Below are positions 1 to 7,936 of a stretch of 14,008 nt of DNA, in pieces. The DNA is taken from the NCBI GenBank assembly GCA_002450905.1, contig DKAT01000053.1:1-14008 (forward strand), read 5' to 3'. Each line of letters starts with the position of its first letter. Positions within the stretch are counted from its first letter, which is position 1. A program made the translations under genes and the position numbers. This DNA comes from Spirochaetia bacterium UBA6919 (lineage in GTDB: Bacteria; Spirochaetota; UBA6919). A model generated the notes under the pieces. It was not told where the DNA came from. It did no database searches and was given only the letters and a program-made list of their open reading frames with translations.

Positions 1-79
1 CGGAGCTAACTAGATAAGCATTTACTTTTATTATATTTGGATCGTAAATCATTTAAAAAGAATTAATAAAGGATAAAAA

Positions 80-497
80 ATGTTTAAAACAATATTATAT
101 TCTGATAAGACAATCAATATCGGTCTCCTTATCCTCAGAATAGGGATAGGAATAGCTTTTATCCTCCATGGATATCCTAAATTAATGGGTGGGGCAGAAA
201 ACTTAGCTATCAATTTAACTAAACACGGCATTCCGGGTGGGGTTATTTCCGCATATTTAGCCGCCATCGCTGAGGTATTTGGTGGAATTGCTATAGTTCT
301 TGGATTATTCACAAGACCAGCCAGCTTTTTTTTTATTTTTCACCATGATCGTCGCCGTTATATTCCACATGATACAGGGGCACGGATTCAAGCAATACTC
401 CCACGCCCTTGAAAGCTCTATTGTATTTCTATCACTGATGGTGACAGGATCCGGGAAATATTCTCTCGATGCAATCCTTTTTAAAAATAAATCTTGA
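80..497 (+). pseudogene. DoxX family membrane protein, frameshifted in a T9 run
   Basis: The first frame, from the ATG at 80, gives a DoxX amino-terminal half (LRIGIGIAFILHGYPKLMGG, AEVFGGIAIVLGLFTRPASFF). It then runs into junk and stops at 412. The rest of the family (FFTMIVAVIFHMIQGHG and a GSGKYSLD tail) continues in the +1 frame to the TGA at 495-497. The junction is nine T at 326-334; eight T would give one continuous protein of about 138 residues, normal for DoxX. DoxX proteins are four-helix inner-membrane proteins linked to respiratory or redox functions; the exact role here is unknown. AAAGGA at 68-73 lies six bases before the ATG. DUF302 follows 64 nt downstream on the same strand and may be co-transcribed. 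Family call is confident. Whether the gene is dead, phase-variable, rescued by slippage or a base-calling error is open. Confidence 0.85.
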
Positions 498-561
498 CAT
501 CTTTTCATATTTCAAATAATTATTATCTTAAAACTATTCATCTAACAAGGAGTATTTACTT

Positions 562-951
562 ATGTATGGATTTAAAGTATCAGTCACAGGGAAATTTAAT
601 GAAATAGTGGACAAAACAATTGAAGAATTGAAGAAAGAGGGATTTGGCGTCCTTGCAGATATTGATGTACAGGGCACTCTCAAAGCGAAATTAGGTAAAG
701 ATATGAAACCCTATCGTATTTTGGGAGCATGCAATCCCCCTTTAGCACATCAAGCCATTGAAATGGAACCGGATATCGGATTACTACTCCCCTGTAACGT
801 CATTGTCCGCGAAGAAAATGATGGGAAGATCTGTGTAGGATTTATGGATCCAAAGGCGGTTTTGGGAATGGTTCAGAAAAAAGAATTGGATAGTCTTGGG
901 ACAGAGGTTCGCAGTCGTCTGGAACGCGTTCGGGATGCTATTTCAAAATGA
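562..951 (+). CDS. DUF302 domain protein
   Basis: A 129-residue protein that is almost entirely one DUF302 domain. Visible family signatures are EGFGVLADIDV (residues 26-36), LGACNPPLA (54-62), IGLLLPCNVIV (72-82) and the MDP near residue 95. The family is small, soluble and of undetermined biochemical role; conserved cysteines at 57 and 78 would fit a redox or ligand-binding function, but that is inference. There is no signal peptide or membrane segment, so it is probably cytoplasmic. AAGGAG at 547-552 lies nine bases upstream of the ATG, supporting this start. It sits behind the broken doxX gene on the same strand, and its stop is only two bases from the stop of the convergent crp/fnr-type gene. 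Confidence 0.9.
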   Translation: MYGFKVSVTGKFNEIVDKTIEELKKEGFGVLADIDVQGTLKAKLGKDMKPYRILGACNPPLAHQAIEMEPDIGLLLPCNVIVREENDGKICVGFMDPKAVLGMVQKKELDSLGTEVRSRLERVRDAISK

Positions 952-953
952 TT

Positions 954-1637
954 TTAAGATAAAAACACCTCTTTTTTAAGCAAAGATAGGTTTAATATAT
1001 TAACATTCTTTCCGTGAACTTCGATAATCCCTTCGTTGGATAGCTTTGAGAATGCTCTGGAGACTTGTTCCCGTACCGTACCAAGTCGGGATGCTATGTC
1101 CGTTTGAGAAAATGGAAGATGTATTTGTACCATACCATCATTTTTTATCAATTCTTTGGGTATTTGATTTATAAGAAACTGTATGATACGGGTTCTCACG
1201 TCTTTTAGGGTTAAATCTTCTATTTTATCCATCAGGAATATTAGTTTACTGCTATAAATTTCAAGTAAATAAAATGAGATATCGGGTTCTTTCAATATTA
1301 ATTCTTTTAGGTCATCCCGGGTAAAATAATAACATTTTGAATCTTCACAAGCATAAGCTGATACAGGATACAGACCTCTTTCAATAAACAATGGGGCTTC
1401 ACCGAATAAATCACCTTTTGAGAAGAAATGAATAATCAATTCCCGACCATCCGATGAGAACTTCGAAGCCTTGACACGCCCTTCTGTAAGGATATAGGCA
1501 TTGTGACAGGCATCCCCCTGATGAAATATCGCCTCATCCTTAGAAAAAGTCTTTTCCTTTAAAATGGAAATTATGGAATTCAACTGCCGAGGGGAGAATT
1601 TATTAAAAAACGGATTGGTTCTTAAAACATTTATCAT
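954..1637 (-). CDS. Crp/Fnr family transcriptional regulator
   Basis: Read from the ATG at 1637 the protein has 227 residues, the normal size of the family. A GTG at 1688 would add 17 residues, but these look non-native and lack a properly placed ribosome site; the ATG also has only a weak AATAAAG before it, so the start is uncertain. Residues about 10-100 form the cyclic-nucleotide-binding-type barrel (GDACHNAYILTEG, GDLFGEAPLF). About 110-145 is the dimer helix, and about 175-212 the Crp-type helix-turn-helix (FSQTDIASRLGTVREQVSRA). The arginine that contacts cAMP phosphate in E. coli Crp is absent after GEAPLFIERG (LYPVSA instead), and there is no amino-terminal cysteine cluster as in oxygen-sensing Fnr. 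The effector is therefore unknown. It lies 59 nt downstream of the SIMPL gene, probably in the same transcript. Confidence 0.9.
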   Translation of the reverse strand: MINVLRTNPFFNKFSPRQLNSIISILKEKTFSKDEAIFHQGDACHNAYILTEGRVKASKFSSDGRELIIHFFSKGDLFGEAPLFIERGLYPVSAYACEDSKCYYFTRDDLKELILKEPDISFYLLEIYSSKLIFLMDKIEDLTLKDVRTRIIQFLINQIPKELIKNDGMVQIHLPFSQTDIASRLGTVREQVSRAFSKLSNEGIIEVHGKNVNILNLSLLKKEVFLS

Positions 1638-1696
1638 CTTTATTAAATAACTTAAAATATTTTGAAAAAGAATATAATAAAATACCACCTGGACGT

Positions 1697-2458
1697 CTAT
1701 CTTACCTCAAAACTCCCGCTCAAAGTAAGGGTGACAGGGATCAACTTATCAGTGGTACTTTCAGATCCTTCTTTGAGAACCAGATCAGAATATTTTCCAT
1801 AACCTGTGTTAATCTGATAAGCAGGACTATAGTCACCCCGATTTAATAATTTATAATGAGATAGAATACTTTGACTGCTTTGATGTTCGTATTCGGAGAG
1901 GCTTGTAATACCTGCAACCTGGTACCCCATAATTCTAGCCAGATTTATAGCTTTTTTTCGAAGTATTTTTGATGAATATATCCTGCATTGTTGTATAGCA
2001 TGACGATATTTTTTTTGAGATAGTCCAATGGATAGAACAAGGATTTTTTGTATACCACTAGAATATATTTTACTGGTTACATTTTTAATTAAATTAGGAT
2101 TATTAAACAGGATAGTAATTTTATGATAAGATCTGTAGCCAAGGAGTTCTCGTTCGGTATCTGGATATTTTTTATTGTATATTGCTTTTGTAAACCCATA
2201 ATCTACTATCATAATAAGATCTTGAACTGATTTCAGATTCTCCTTCAGTGTCTTGATAATTTCTTTGACCTTCTCATTGGCAAGATCCACCTGATTACTA
2301 TAAGCATCAGCAAGAGCTTCTATGGAGACTCTATCGGGGATGGCGTTATAGGATACTATTGCAGACGTTGATACATATTTATTCTGAGCTGAAAAGACTT
2401 TTGTATTGGTAAATATTAGTAATACAAGAATGGATAATAAAATCATTAATCGTGACAT
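1697..2458 (-). CDS. Secreted SIMPL domain (DUF541) protein
   Basis: A 253-residue protein with a signal peptide: positively charged start, hydrophobic residues 4-17, and a likely cleavage after VFSA near residue 24. The rest matches the SIMPL/DUF541 pattern. It has an early beta strand with PDRVSIEALADA (41-52), a long helix with repeated Val/Ile, the GYRSYHKITILFNNPNLI segment (107-124), a paired helix rich in Lys and Ala (165-178) with LARIMGYQVAGITSLSE, and a final strand IPVTLTLSGSFEV. SIMPL proteins are periplasmic or outer-membrane-associated; their biochemical role is poorly defined. AGGAG lies seven bases before the ATG. The gene is divergent from 2710 and is followed by the Crp/Fnr-type gene. 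Family call is good, function unknown. Confidence 0.8.
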   Translation of the reverse strand: MSRLMILLSILVLLIFTNTKVFSAQNKYVSTSAIVSYNAIPDRVSIEALADAYSNQVDLANEKVKEIIKTLKENLKSVQDLIMIVDYGFTKAIYNKKYPDTERELLGYRSYHKITILFNNPNLIKNVTSKIYSSGIQKILVLSIGLSQKKYRHAIQQCRIYSSKILRKKAINLARIMGYQVAGITSLSEYEHQSSQSILSHYKLLNRGDYSPAYQINTGYGKYSDLVLKEGSESTTDKLIPVTLTLSGSFEVR

Positions 2459-2709
2459 AGTATATCTCCTCTTAAATGGATATTAGTTTCTAAAAATATA
2501 ATAAAATAATAATAGTTTATAGAATATTTATTTTAAAGTACCAGTATGGATATAGGATATTATCTGTATAATCCTGCTGTGTTCTATCAAGTCCTGTTTG
2601 TAATAAGAAAATATCCTGACATAGCTATTGATTTGGGGACAGGGTGTCGATAATCTTCAGAATTAGTAAATTAATATCAGGAAAATAACAATATACATCG
2701 GGAGTCAAT

Positions 2710-3102
2710 ATGATATCACTAAAATACATTCACCTCATCATAGGATTCATCGCCCTATTTATCTTTATTTTAACGGGACAGTACATGAAAAGTCATTTTC
2801 CCGATGCCTATCAGAGCAATGAGATCATCCGTTACACCTATCGTGCTAATCACATCTATATCTTTTTCAGTAGTGTCATCCATATAATTCTGGGTATCTA
2901 TCTATCAACCCCCCATCGACGCTGGCAGTGGATATTACAAATCATGGGATCCATCCTTCTGATTATATCCCTGATACTCCTGATCCTTGCATTCTACTAC
3001 GAAGCGCCTGTCGTCACACCCTACCGCTCCCTATCATATTATGGCGTGATTAGTATCCTGGCAGGAGTGACTTTCCATCTCCCATCCTTGTTCAGAAAAT
3101 AA
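2710..3102 (+). CDS. Small four-helix membrane protein of unknown function
   Basis: A 130-residue protein, almost all membrane-embedded, with hydrophobic helices at about residues 5-23, 48-66, 75-96 and 108-126. Visible landmarks are KYIHLIIGF at the start, LTGQYMKSHFPDAY after helix 1, YRANHIYIFFSSVIHIILG in helix 2 and RRWQWILQIMGS before helix 3. I recall similar unnamed small proteins from other Gram-negative bacteria but cannot name the family. The histidines in helices 1 and 2 could be ligands, which is only a guess. GGAG at 2701-2704 lies five bases before the ATG and fixes the start. The next gene, on the same strand, follows after 108 nt. Confidence 0.75.
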   Translation: MISLKYIHLIIGFIALFIFILTGQYMKSHFPDAYQSNEIIRYTYRANHIYIFFSSVIHIILGIYLSTPHRRWQWILQIMGSILLIISLILLILAFYYEAPVVTPYRSLSYYGVISILAGVTFHLPSLFRK

Positions 3103-3210
3103 CCGATGATCTTTTAACTTATTTCCAAATGATAAACTAATTCTTATTGTTTCCTGATTAAATTATAATTATATTTTATGTAATAACTAATCTAAAATAT
3201 CGAGGAATCC

Positions 3211-3771
3211 ATGGCACTCACCCCCTCCAGTATGCTGGCACTTGGAACCATAGCCCCTGATTTCAATCTCCCCGACACCATTTCAGGAAAGGATATCCAA
3301 TTAAAAGAGGTTCAGGGAAAGATCGCTAGGGTGGTGATGTTCATTTGTAACCACTGCCCCTATGTTGTTCATGTAAGAGAAGAAATTGTCCGTATAGCAA
3401 AGGATTACCAGGGAAAAGGAGTAGGATTTGTCGCTATAAGCTCCAATGACGCGATTAAATACCCTGATGACAGTCCCGATAAGATGAGAGAATTAGCTCT
3501 CCAACTAGATTTCCCCTTCCCCTATTTATACGACGAATCTCAGGACATAGCCCGATCCTACAAAGCAGAATGCACCCCAGACCTCTATGTGTTCGATAGC
3601 CAATTAAAACTGGTTTACAGAGGACAACTCGACGATGCCCGACCCGGAAATACCAATCCTGTTACAGGGAAAGACCTCCGGCAAGCCCTCGATGATGTCA
3701 TAGCTCAAAGAACAGTTAATCCTGACCAGAAACCAGCAACAGGTTGTAACATCAAATGGAAATCTCATTAA
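3211..3771 (+). CDS. Thioredoxin-fold peroxiredoxin-like protein (CNHCP type)
   Basis: A 186-residue protein of the AhpC/TSA-like thioredoxin-fold group. The amino-terminal GTIAPDFNLPD (12-22) and the active site FICNHCPYV (44-52), with Cys46 and Cys49, are typical of this subgroup. The cis-proline region reads ECTPDLYVFD (120-129). The GQLDDARPGN segment (138-147) and the carboxy-terminal TGCNIKWK (177-184, Cys179) complete the family signature. It has no signal peptide, so it is probably a cytoplasmic thiol oxidoreductase or peroxidase. Its substrate is not known. AGGAA at 3203-3207 lies just upstream of the ATG. A TATAAT at 3164-3169 could be its -10 box, but the -35 is poor. Confidence 0.9.
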   Translation: MALTPSSMLALGTIAPDFNLPDTISGKDIQLKEVQGKIARVVMFICNHCPYVVHVREEIVRIAKDYQGKGVGFVAISSNDAIKYPDDSPDKMRELALQLDFPFPYLYDESQDIARSYKAECTPDLYVFDSQLKLVYRGQLDDARPGNTNPVTGKDLRQALDDVIAQRTVNPDQKPATGCNIKWKSH

Positions 3772-3786
3772 TATGAGATGATTATC

Positions 3787-3815
3787 TTGACGATCAAAAA
3801 ATAATTATTTAGATT
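3787..3815 (+). promoter_or_regulatory. Candidate sigma-70 promoter of the histidine kinase gene
   Basis: TTGACG at 3787-3792 is followed after 17 bases by TAGATT at 3810-3815, matching the sigma-70 -35 and -10 consensus at 5/6 and 4/6. It would start transcription about 30 bases before the kinase ATG. The region is very AT-rich, so chance matches are expected. Confidence 0.4.
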
Positions 3816-3854
3816 AATATACTATATATTTTTATTTACTTAAAAAAAAACAAT

Positions 3855-5252
3855 ATGACAAACCCCATCAATACTTTCTTTCAGGATCAAAAAAGGTTTA
3901 CCCGCATCCTATTTATAATTGGTATCGCATCAATTATAGGAACTTGTATCATCGGAACTTATTCCTATATCAAGACTAAAAATGCCTATATGGATGATAT
4001 ATTCCATAGAAATTTAAACCTCACAAAAACATATAGTAAATACGTCGACGCCGTTGAGGAATCCAGAAAATTAAAGGAATTATCAAATGTCTGGAAAAAA
4101 TCCGATAAACCTGAACAAGGCAGCTATATGTGTGTGATAAACAAAGGTGGGTTTCTCAATATCCACACCGCAAGACCCGATACAGTAGGAGAAAATGTAG
4201 GATTTATTAAAATCACACCCAGAAAAAGGGGGGATCCCAGCACCCTCCAGGAACTCATTAATGTCAAATCCAGTTGGGTTGGTTATTACACAGCTCTGGA
4301 CGGACAAGAGCAGATCACATCCTTTGTATATAATAAAAATTTAAAATCCCTCATCGCTATTCATGTTCCACTGGATGAAATCGAAAGCCAGTTTATTGCC
4401 ATTAATCTCCCATGGATATTAGGACTCAGCTTTATAACCCTGGTTGTCCTTCCCCTCTCCCTGCTGGCACTTTATTATGCCAATAAATCTCATCAAAAAA
4501 CCATTCGCGTCGCCCATCAAAATATTATTGATGCCAATAATCAACTGGTAGTAAATAATCGTGAACTAATGGAATATGCCGCTGTTGCATCCCACGACCT
4601 CCAGGAACCCCTCAGAAAAGTACAGGTGTTTGGTGAAAAAATATTAAAATCCTGTGAAGATTCACTCAGTCCGGATGGAAAGGACTATCTCCAAAGAATA
4701 CTTAAATCCACTCAGCGAATGAGTCAACTCATAACAGATCTACTAACCCTTGCTAAAATCCCATCCCTGGATATCCAATTAATCCCTATAGATTTGAATC
4801 AATTGATCAAGGATATTCAAAGTGATTTAGAAGTTCTCATCGAAAAGAATCACGGGATTATACACGTCAAGACGCTCCCCACAATCAATGGGAATCCAAC
4901 ACAGATCAAACAACTCTTCCAAAATATGATAACAAATGCCCTCAAGTTCCATAAAAAGGATGAATACCCTGAAATTAATATATACCAAATAGATGACCAC
5001 TCAAATAATCTGAAGTATAATCATCACTATCAGATTGTTATTGAAGATAATGGGATTGGAATTGAAGAAAAATATATCGAACGTATCTTTGGGTTATTTC
5101 AACGCCTTCATGACCGGGTGGAATACGAGGGTACAGGCATCGGACTTTCAATTTGCCGAAAGATTATGGATATTCACAAAGGGTCTATCAAAGTGGAAAG
5201 TAATCTTGGAATTGGTTCAAAATTTATTCTCCAATTCCAGAAAAATAATTAA
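3855..5252 (+). CDS. Orphan membrane sensor histidine kinase with Cache-type sensor
   Basis: A 465-residue two-helix sensor kinase. Transmembrane segments are at about 18-38 and 186-208. The extracytoplasmic part between them looks like a single Cache domain: YMCVINKGGFLNIHTARP, GENVG, then SWVGYYTALDGQEQITSFVY and a closing IAIHVP. After a coiled linker comes the HisKA segment with phospho-acceptor His247 in YAAVASHDLQEPLRKV. The ATPase domain follows: N box QNMITNALKF (356-365), G1 DNGIGI (398-403), F box FGLFQRLH (412-419), G2 GTGIGL (426-431). All catalytic motifs are intact. The HDLQEPLRKV type resembles kinases of the phytochrome-like group. No response regulator is encoded in the window, so the partner is elsewhere. 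There is no clear ribosome site; nine A bases (3842-3850) precede the ATG. Confidence 0.92.
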   Translation: MTNPINTFFQDQKRFTRILFIIGIASIIGTCIIGTYSYIKTKNAYMDDIFHRNLNLTKTYSKYVDAVEESRKLKELSNVWKKSDKPEQGSYMCVINKGGFLNIHTARPDTVGENVGFIKITPRKRGDPSTLQELINVKSSWVGYYTALDGQEQITSFVYNKNLKSLIAIHVPLDEIESQFIAINLPWILGLSFITLVVLPLSLLALYYANKSHQKTIRVAHQNIIDANNQLVVNNRELMEYAAVASHDLQEPLRKVQVFGEKILKSCEDSLSPDGKDYLQRILKSTQRMSQLITDLLTLAKIPSLDIQLIPIDLNQLIKDIQSDLEVLIEKNHGIIHVKTLPTINGNPTQIKQLFQNMITNALKFHKKDEYPEINIYQIDDHSNNLKYNHHYQIVIEDNGIGIEEKYIERIFGLFQRLHDRVEYEGTGIGLSICRKIMDIHKGSIKVESNLGIGSKFILQFQKNN

Positions 5253-5579
5253 TCTCTATAGTATCACAAACCTATCTCAATGTAATCAATTTAAATTATA
5301 AAGATTTCATAAATCCTTCAAAAACCCTTCAGCATCTGATTTGTTAAAACTAGTGGATGTTAAGATACCAAATTACAATAGGAGACAAGGGTCTGAATGA
5401 TTCACTGTAAAACAAAGAAATACTCAGTATATACACAAAAATGATTAAAATTTTCTCTTCAAAACAAATCCTCAAAACAAGCTATTGTTTCTAAAGATAA
5501 ACCATTTTTACTTCATTTCTATTATAATTTTAATAAAAAATTACAGGATGTTATAATCAAAACCCTTTGATCAAACAGC

Positions 5580-5612
5580 ATCGGAATCAAAAAATTCAGT
5601 TCCGATTCTTTT
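5580..5612 (+). terminator. Candidate intrinsic terminator
   Basis: A perfect 7-bp stem ATCGGAA / TTCCGAT with a 13-base loop is followed directly by TCTTTTC. The stem is GC-richer than its surroundings. It lies 330 bases after the kinase stop, so it could end a long kinase transcript or an unrecognised small RNA. The loop is larger than usual and the T tract short. Confidence 0.5.
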
Positions 5613-5680
5613 CGGGTGTGTTGTTTATCTTTCTTTATATGATCAAAATAATTATGTTTATTTGGACAATATATTATTGA

Positions 5681-5693
5681 AGTGAATTTCACT
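5681..5693. promoter_or_regulatory. Palindrome upstream of antiporter gene
   Basis: AGTGAATTTCACT is a perfect inverted repeat (6-bp arms, one central base) ending 40 bases before the antiporter start. Its place near the expected promoter fits an operator for a dimeric regulator, but no second copy was noticed in the window. Confidence 0.3.
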
Positions 5694-5733
5694 CACTTAT
5701 TATTAATTATTAATCTTTTGAGAGATGTTTTTT

Positions 5734-6768
5734 ATGTATCCTATATTATTATTTGTATTATCGTCTGTTATCATTGTGATTGCTGCTATGAAGCTGACTT
5801 ATTACGGGGATGCCATAGCTGAGACGACTGACTTAGGACATAGTCTGGTTGGAATCATCTTGTTATCTGCTGCAACATCATTGCCTGAATTATTTTCCTC
5901 CTCCACTTCAGCATTTCATGGAAATGTGGATTTGTCCTTTGGAAATGTCTTTGGTAGCAATATGACTAATATATTTATTTTGGTGATCATGGATTTGTAT
6001 GTGAGAGGATATCCGATTTTATTGAATGTAAGTCAAAGGAATATTATGACAGGGGGAATTGTTATTTTTGTAACCTGTATCACCCTATTGATGATATATC
6101 TTGGGAACTTATCTGCTCTTAAGTCTATTGACTTCTGGTTTTTTTCACCTATATTATTATTTTTCTATATTGGAGGGATGATTTTTATTTATCACTTTGA
6201 GAAAAGTAATGGGGGGCAAGATGAAATAGAACCTGGAAATGAACAAACTACTTTGACAAAGAAACAGGCTATATTAGGATTTGTAATCAGTTCCATAATT
6301 GTATTTGGATCTGCTATATTATTGACTTATAGCTGTGATCAGATTAGTCAGTTTAAAATATCGGGAAAGGATCTTGGCGGGACATTTGTAGGAACACTTT
6401 TTTTGGCATTTACAACCAGTTTGCCTGAAATCGTTGTATCAATATCTGCGCTGAAAGTAGGGAGCCACAATATGGCTCTGGGAAATCTTTTTGGGAGCAA
6501 TTTATTTAATCTTGCTATATTATCATTTTCTGATGGATTCTATCGATTAGGGGGTTGGGTTCGCGGTGACAAGATTATCACGGATGCATTTACGAAAGCA
6601 AGTTTGAATCATATGATCAGTGGGCTTATTGGGATATTATTTATAGGAATTGTCTTATCCAGTTTGATGCTCCGTAAAAAGATCAAAAAAGGACCTCTTG
6701 GAATTGATACAGCGATTATAGGAGTGTTTTATATTTCTGTGCTATACCTGCTATTTATCCTTCGATAA
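5734..6768 (+). CDS. CaCA family Na+/Ca2+ antiporter-like membrane protein
   Basis: Read from the ATG at 5734 (344 residues); an in-frame ATG nine bases earlier directly abuts GAGAG, whereas GAGAG sits nine bases before 5734, so the later start is preferred. About ten hydrophobic helices lie in two halves, split by a charged loop near residues 156-178 (EKSNGGQDEIEPGNEQ). Each half has one alpha-repeat of the cation/Ca2+ exchanger family. The first reads ATSLPEL with GNVFGSN (about 47-76), the second TSLPEI with GNLFGSN (about 228-256). The conserved acidic residues (Glu52, Glu232) and GSN turns are intact, so the transporter looks functional. The family exchanges Ca2+ for Na+ or H+ at the inner membrane; the actual ion cannot be read from the sequence. 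It converges on the operon at 6773 with a four-base gap. Confidence 0.9.
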   Translation: MYPILLFVLSSVIIVIAAMKLTYYGDAIAETTDLGHSLVGIILLSAATSLPELFSSSTSAFHGNVDLSFGNVFGSNMTNIFILVIMDLYVRGYPILLNVSQRNIMTGGIVIFVTCITLLMIYLGNLSALKSIDFWFFSPILLFFYIGGMIFIYHFEKSNGGQDEIEPGNEQTTLTKKQAILGFVISSIIVFGSAILLTYSCDQISQFKISGKDLGGTFVGTLFLAFTTSLPEIVVSISALKVGSHNMALGNLFGSNLFNLAILSFSDGFYRLGGWVRGDKIITDAFTKASLNHMISGLIGILFIGIVLSSLMLRKKIKKGPLGIDTAIIGVFYISVLYLLFILR

Positions 6769-6772
6769 TATA

Positions 6773-7048
6773 TTATTCTTTATTTTTGTGCATGGCTGGG
6801 ATTTTCTTTTTTCTAGGAACCTGAAATGACTCACCACGCTCCAAGAGGTGGTTTGTAATATCCGATATCTTTTTCAGGGTATCTATGCGGGTTTCTTTTG
6901 TTGTATTCAATGTATCGTGATCAACAGGATATTCAAGACTTATAGAGCTTTCTTTAGATATGAGTTTATTTAAATCATTTAATTTTTTATAAAGTAATAT
7001 CTTGAGTTGATCGACGGTTAATACGGGATATGTACTTTCTTCATCCAT
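6773..7048 (-). CDS. 91-residue hypothetical protein, last gene of sigma-factor operon
   Basis: I do not recognise this protein. It is soluble, without signal peptide or membrane helix. An amino-terminal helix-prone stretch (VDQLKILLYKKLNDLNKLIS, 12-31) and a second one (RIDTLKKISDITNHLLERG, 54-72) are joined by a polar linker. A basic tail PRKKKIPAMHKNK follows, which might bind nucleic acid or an acidic partner. ACAGG lies about eight bases upstream of the ATG, inside the end of the parvulin gene. The start is only three bases after the parvulin stop, so the two are translationally linked. It is the fourth gene of the run that begins with the sigma-like gene. Reality of the gene is supported by this spacing; function is unknown. 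Confidence 0.7.
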   Translation of the reverse strand: MDEESTYPVLTVDQLKILLYKKLNDLNKLISKESSISLEYPVDHDTLNTTKETRIDTLKKISDITNHLLERGESFQVPRKKKIPAMHKNKE

Positions 7049-7051
7049 AAT

Positions 7052-7918
7052 TTATACCTGTAAATATTCGATGTTTGCATTGTCTCTGAGTTGATTGAGC
7101 AGAGTGGAATGAGCTTCTTTCTCTGCAATTTTGCTGAGAAAATCTATTAAACGGGATTTAACACTTTCAAACGGCTGTATATAATTATCCACACTATTTT
7201 TAATATAAGCCAAGTGAAATCCATGACTCGTTTCGATAATATCACTGAAGGTACCCACAGGTATTCTAAAAATAACATCCTCAAAAGCCTTTTCAGTAAT
7301 TCCTTTGGTAATATATCCCAGATCTCCCCCCCGTACATTGCTTGGACATTCAGAATGCTTTTTAGCTAGTTCAGAAAAATCTTTTCCCTGTTGAAGTTCT
7401 TTGAAAATCTTTTGAATATTTGATCGAACAAGGGGTAAATCTAAATCGTTTTGTGGATACTTGATTAACATATGCTGAACCTCCACCGCTTCACCTATAG
7501 AAAAATGTCTTTTATTCTCATCATAAAACTGCTGTAGATCTTTTTCATGGATTTGAACATTTTCGTTTAATTTTTCCAGAACTATTTTCAGCTGGAGTTT
7601 AGAATGAATCGCTTTTTCAGACTTCTTTGGATGATTCAATTGATATTGTGAAATGTCATTTTTATTTGGGAATAAATTATTTTTATCGGCGTATTGTAAT
7701 AGGAGTTTTTCATCAATTAATTGATTTATTAATTTTAATTTAATTTTTGTTTTGAGGGATTCTGACAGCTTTAATGAGGGTTTTCGTTCTCTGAGTCGTT
7801 GCAATCGTTTTAAATAATATTTCTCAATATCATTGCCATTGATGATGTCCTGATTGACCCTTATATTAAATTGGATGTTATCGATTTTTGTCATAAATAA
7901 AATATAATATATTTTCAC
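7052..7918 (-). CDS. Parvulin-type peptidyl-prolyl isomerase (PpiC/SurA-like), no signal peptide
   Basis: From a GTG at 7918 the protein has 288 residues; an ATG at 7894 would remove eight and is equally plausible, since neither has a good ribosome site. Residues about 18-85 resemble the SurA/PrsA amino-terminal chaperone part (IRVNQDIINGNDIEKYYL, LINQLIDEKLLLQYADKN). Residues about 145-240 are a complete parvulin domain: VQHMLIKYP, GKDFSELAKKHSECPS, RGGDLGYI, AFEDVIFRIPVGTFSDII and HGFHLAYIK. A helical tail follows. These enzymes catalyse prolyl cis-trans isomerisation and assist folding, normally outside the cytoplasm. Here the mature-like domain begins almost at the start codon, with no signal peptide or anchor, so a cytoplasmic location is inferred. 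It follows the anti-sigma-like gene by 18 bases and precedes the 91-residue gene by three. Confidence 0.88.
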   Translation of the reverse strand: MKIYYILFMTKIDNIQFNIRVNQDIINGNDIEKYYLKRLQRLRERKPSLKLSESLKTKIKLKLINQLIDEKLLLQYADKNNLFPNKNDISQYQLNHPKKSEKAIHSKLQLKIVLEKLNENVQIHEKDLQQFYDENKRHFSIGEAVEVQHMLIKYPQNDLDLPLVRSNIQKIFKELQQGKDFSELAKKHSECPSNVRGGDLGYITKGITEKAFEDVIFRIPVGTFSDIIETSHGFHLAYIKNSVDNYIQPFESVKSRLIDFLSKIAEKEAHSTLLNQLRDNANIEYLQV

Positions 7919-7936
7919 CGAAAGAAAAATAATTAA

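Larger units (their letters stand above)
5253..5733. other. Gene-poor gap between kinase and antiporter genes
   Basis: About 480 bases with no convincing protein gene and no tRNA-like or riboswitch-like fold that I can recognise. It contains a probable intrinsic terminator (5580-5612) and a 13-bp perfect palindrome (5681-5693) close to the antiporter start. It also has a tiny 15-codon reading frame at 5397 that I do not accept as a gene. The rest is AT-rich and without obvious structure. A small RNA ending at the terminator is possible but not supported by any motif. Confidence 0.5.

Noticed and set aside
49..312. Minus-strand 87-residue frame over doxX
   Set aside because: Lies antisense to a clear DoxX coding frame and has no ribosome site or family resemblance.
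1638..1688. GTG extension of the Crp/Fnr-type regulator
   Set aside because: Adds 17 residues not typical of the family, with the nearest GAGG about 16 bases away; the internal ATG gives the usual 227 residues.
2638..2648. GACA-GGG-TGTC inverted repeat upstream of the small membrane protein
   Set aside because: Only four-base arms; too short to distinguish from chance.
5035..5301. 88-residue plus-strand frame at the end of the kinase gene
   Set aside because: Overlaps the ATPase domain of the histidine kinase in another frame; it is a shadow.
5397..5444. Fifteen-codon reading frame with AAGGG and GGAG upstream
   Set aside because: Too short, with no recognisable motif or hydrophobic pattern; a purine-rich stretch before an ATG is expected by chance in a gap of this size.
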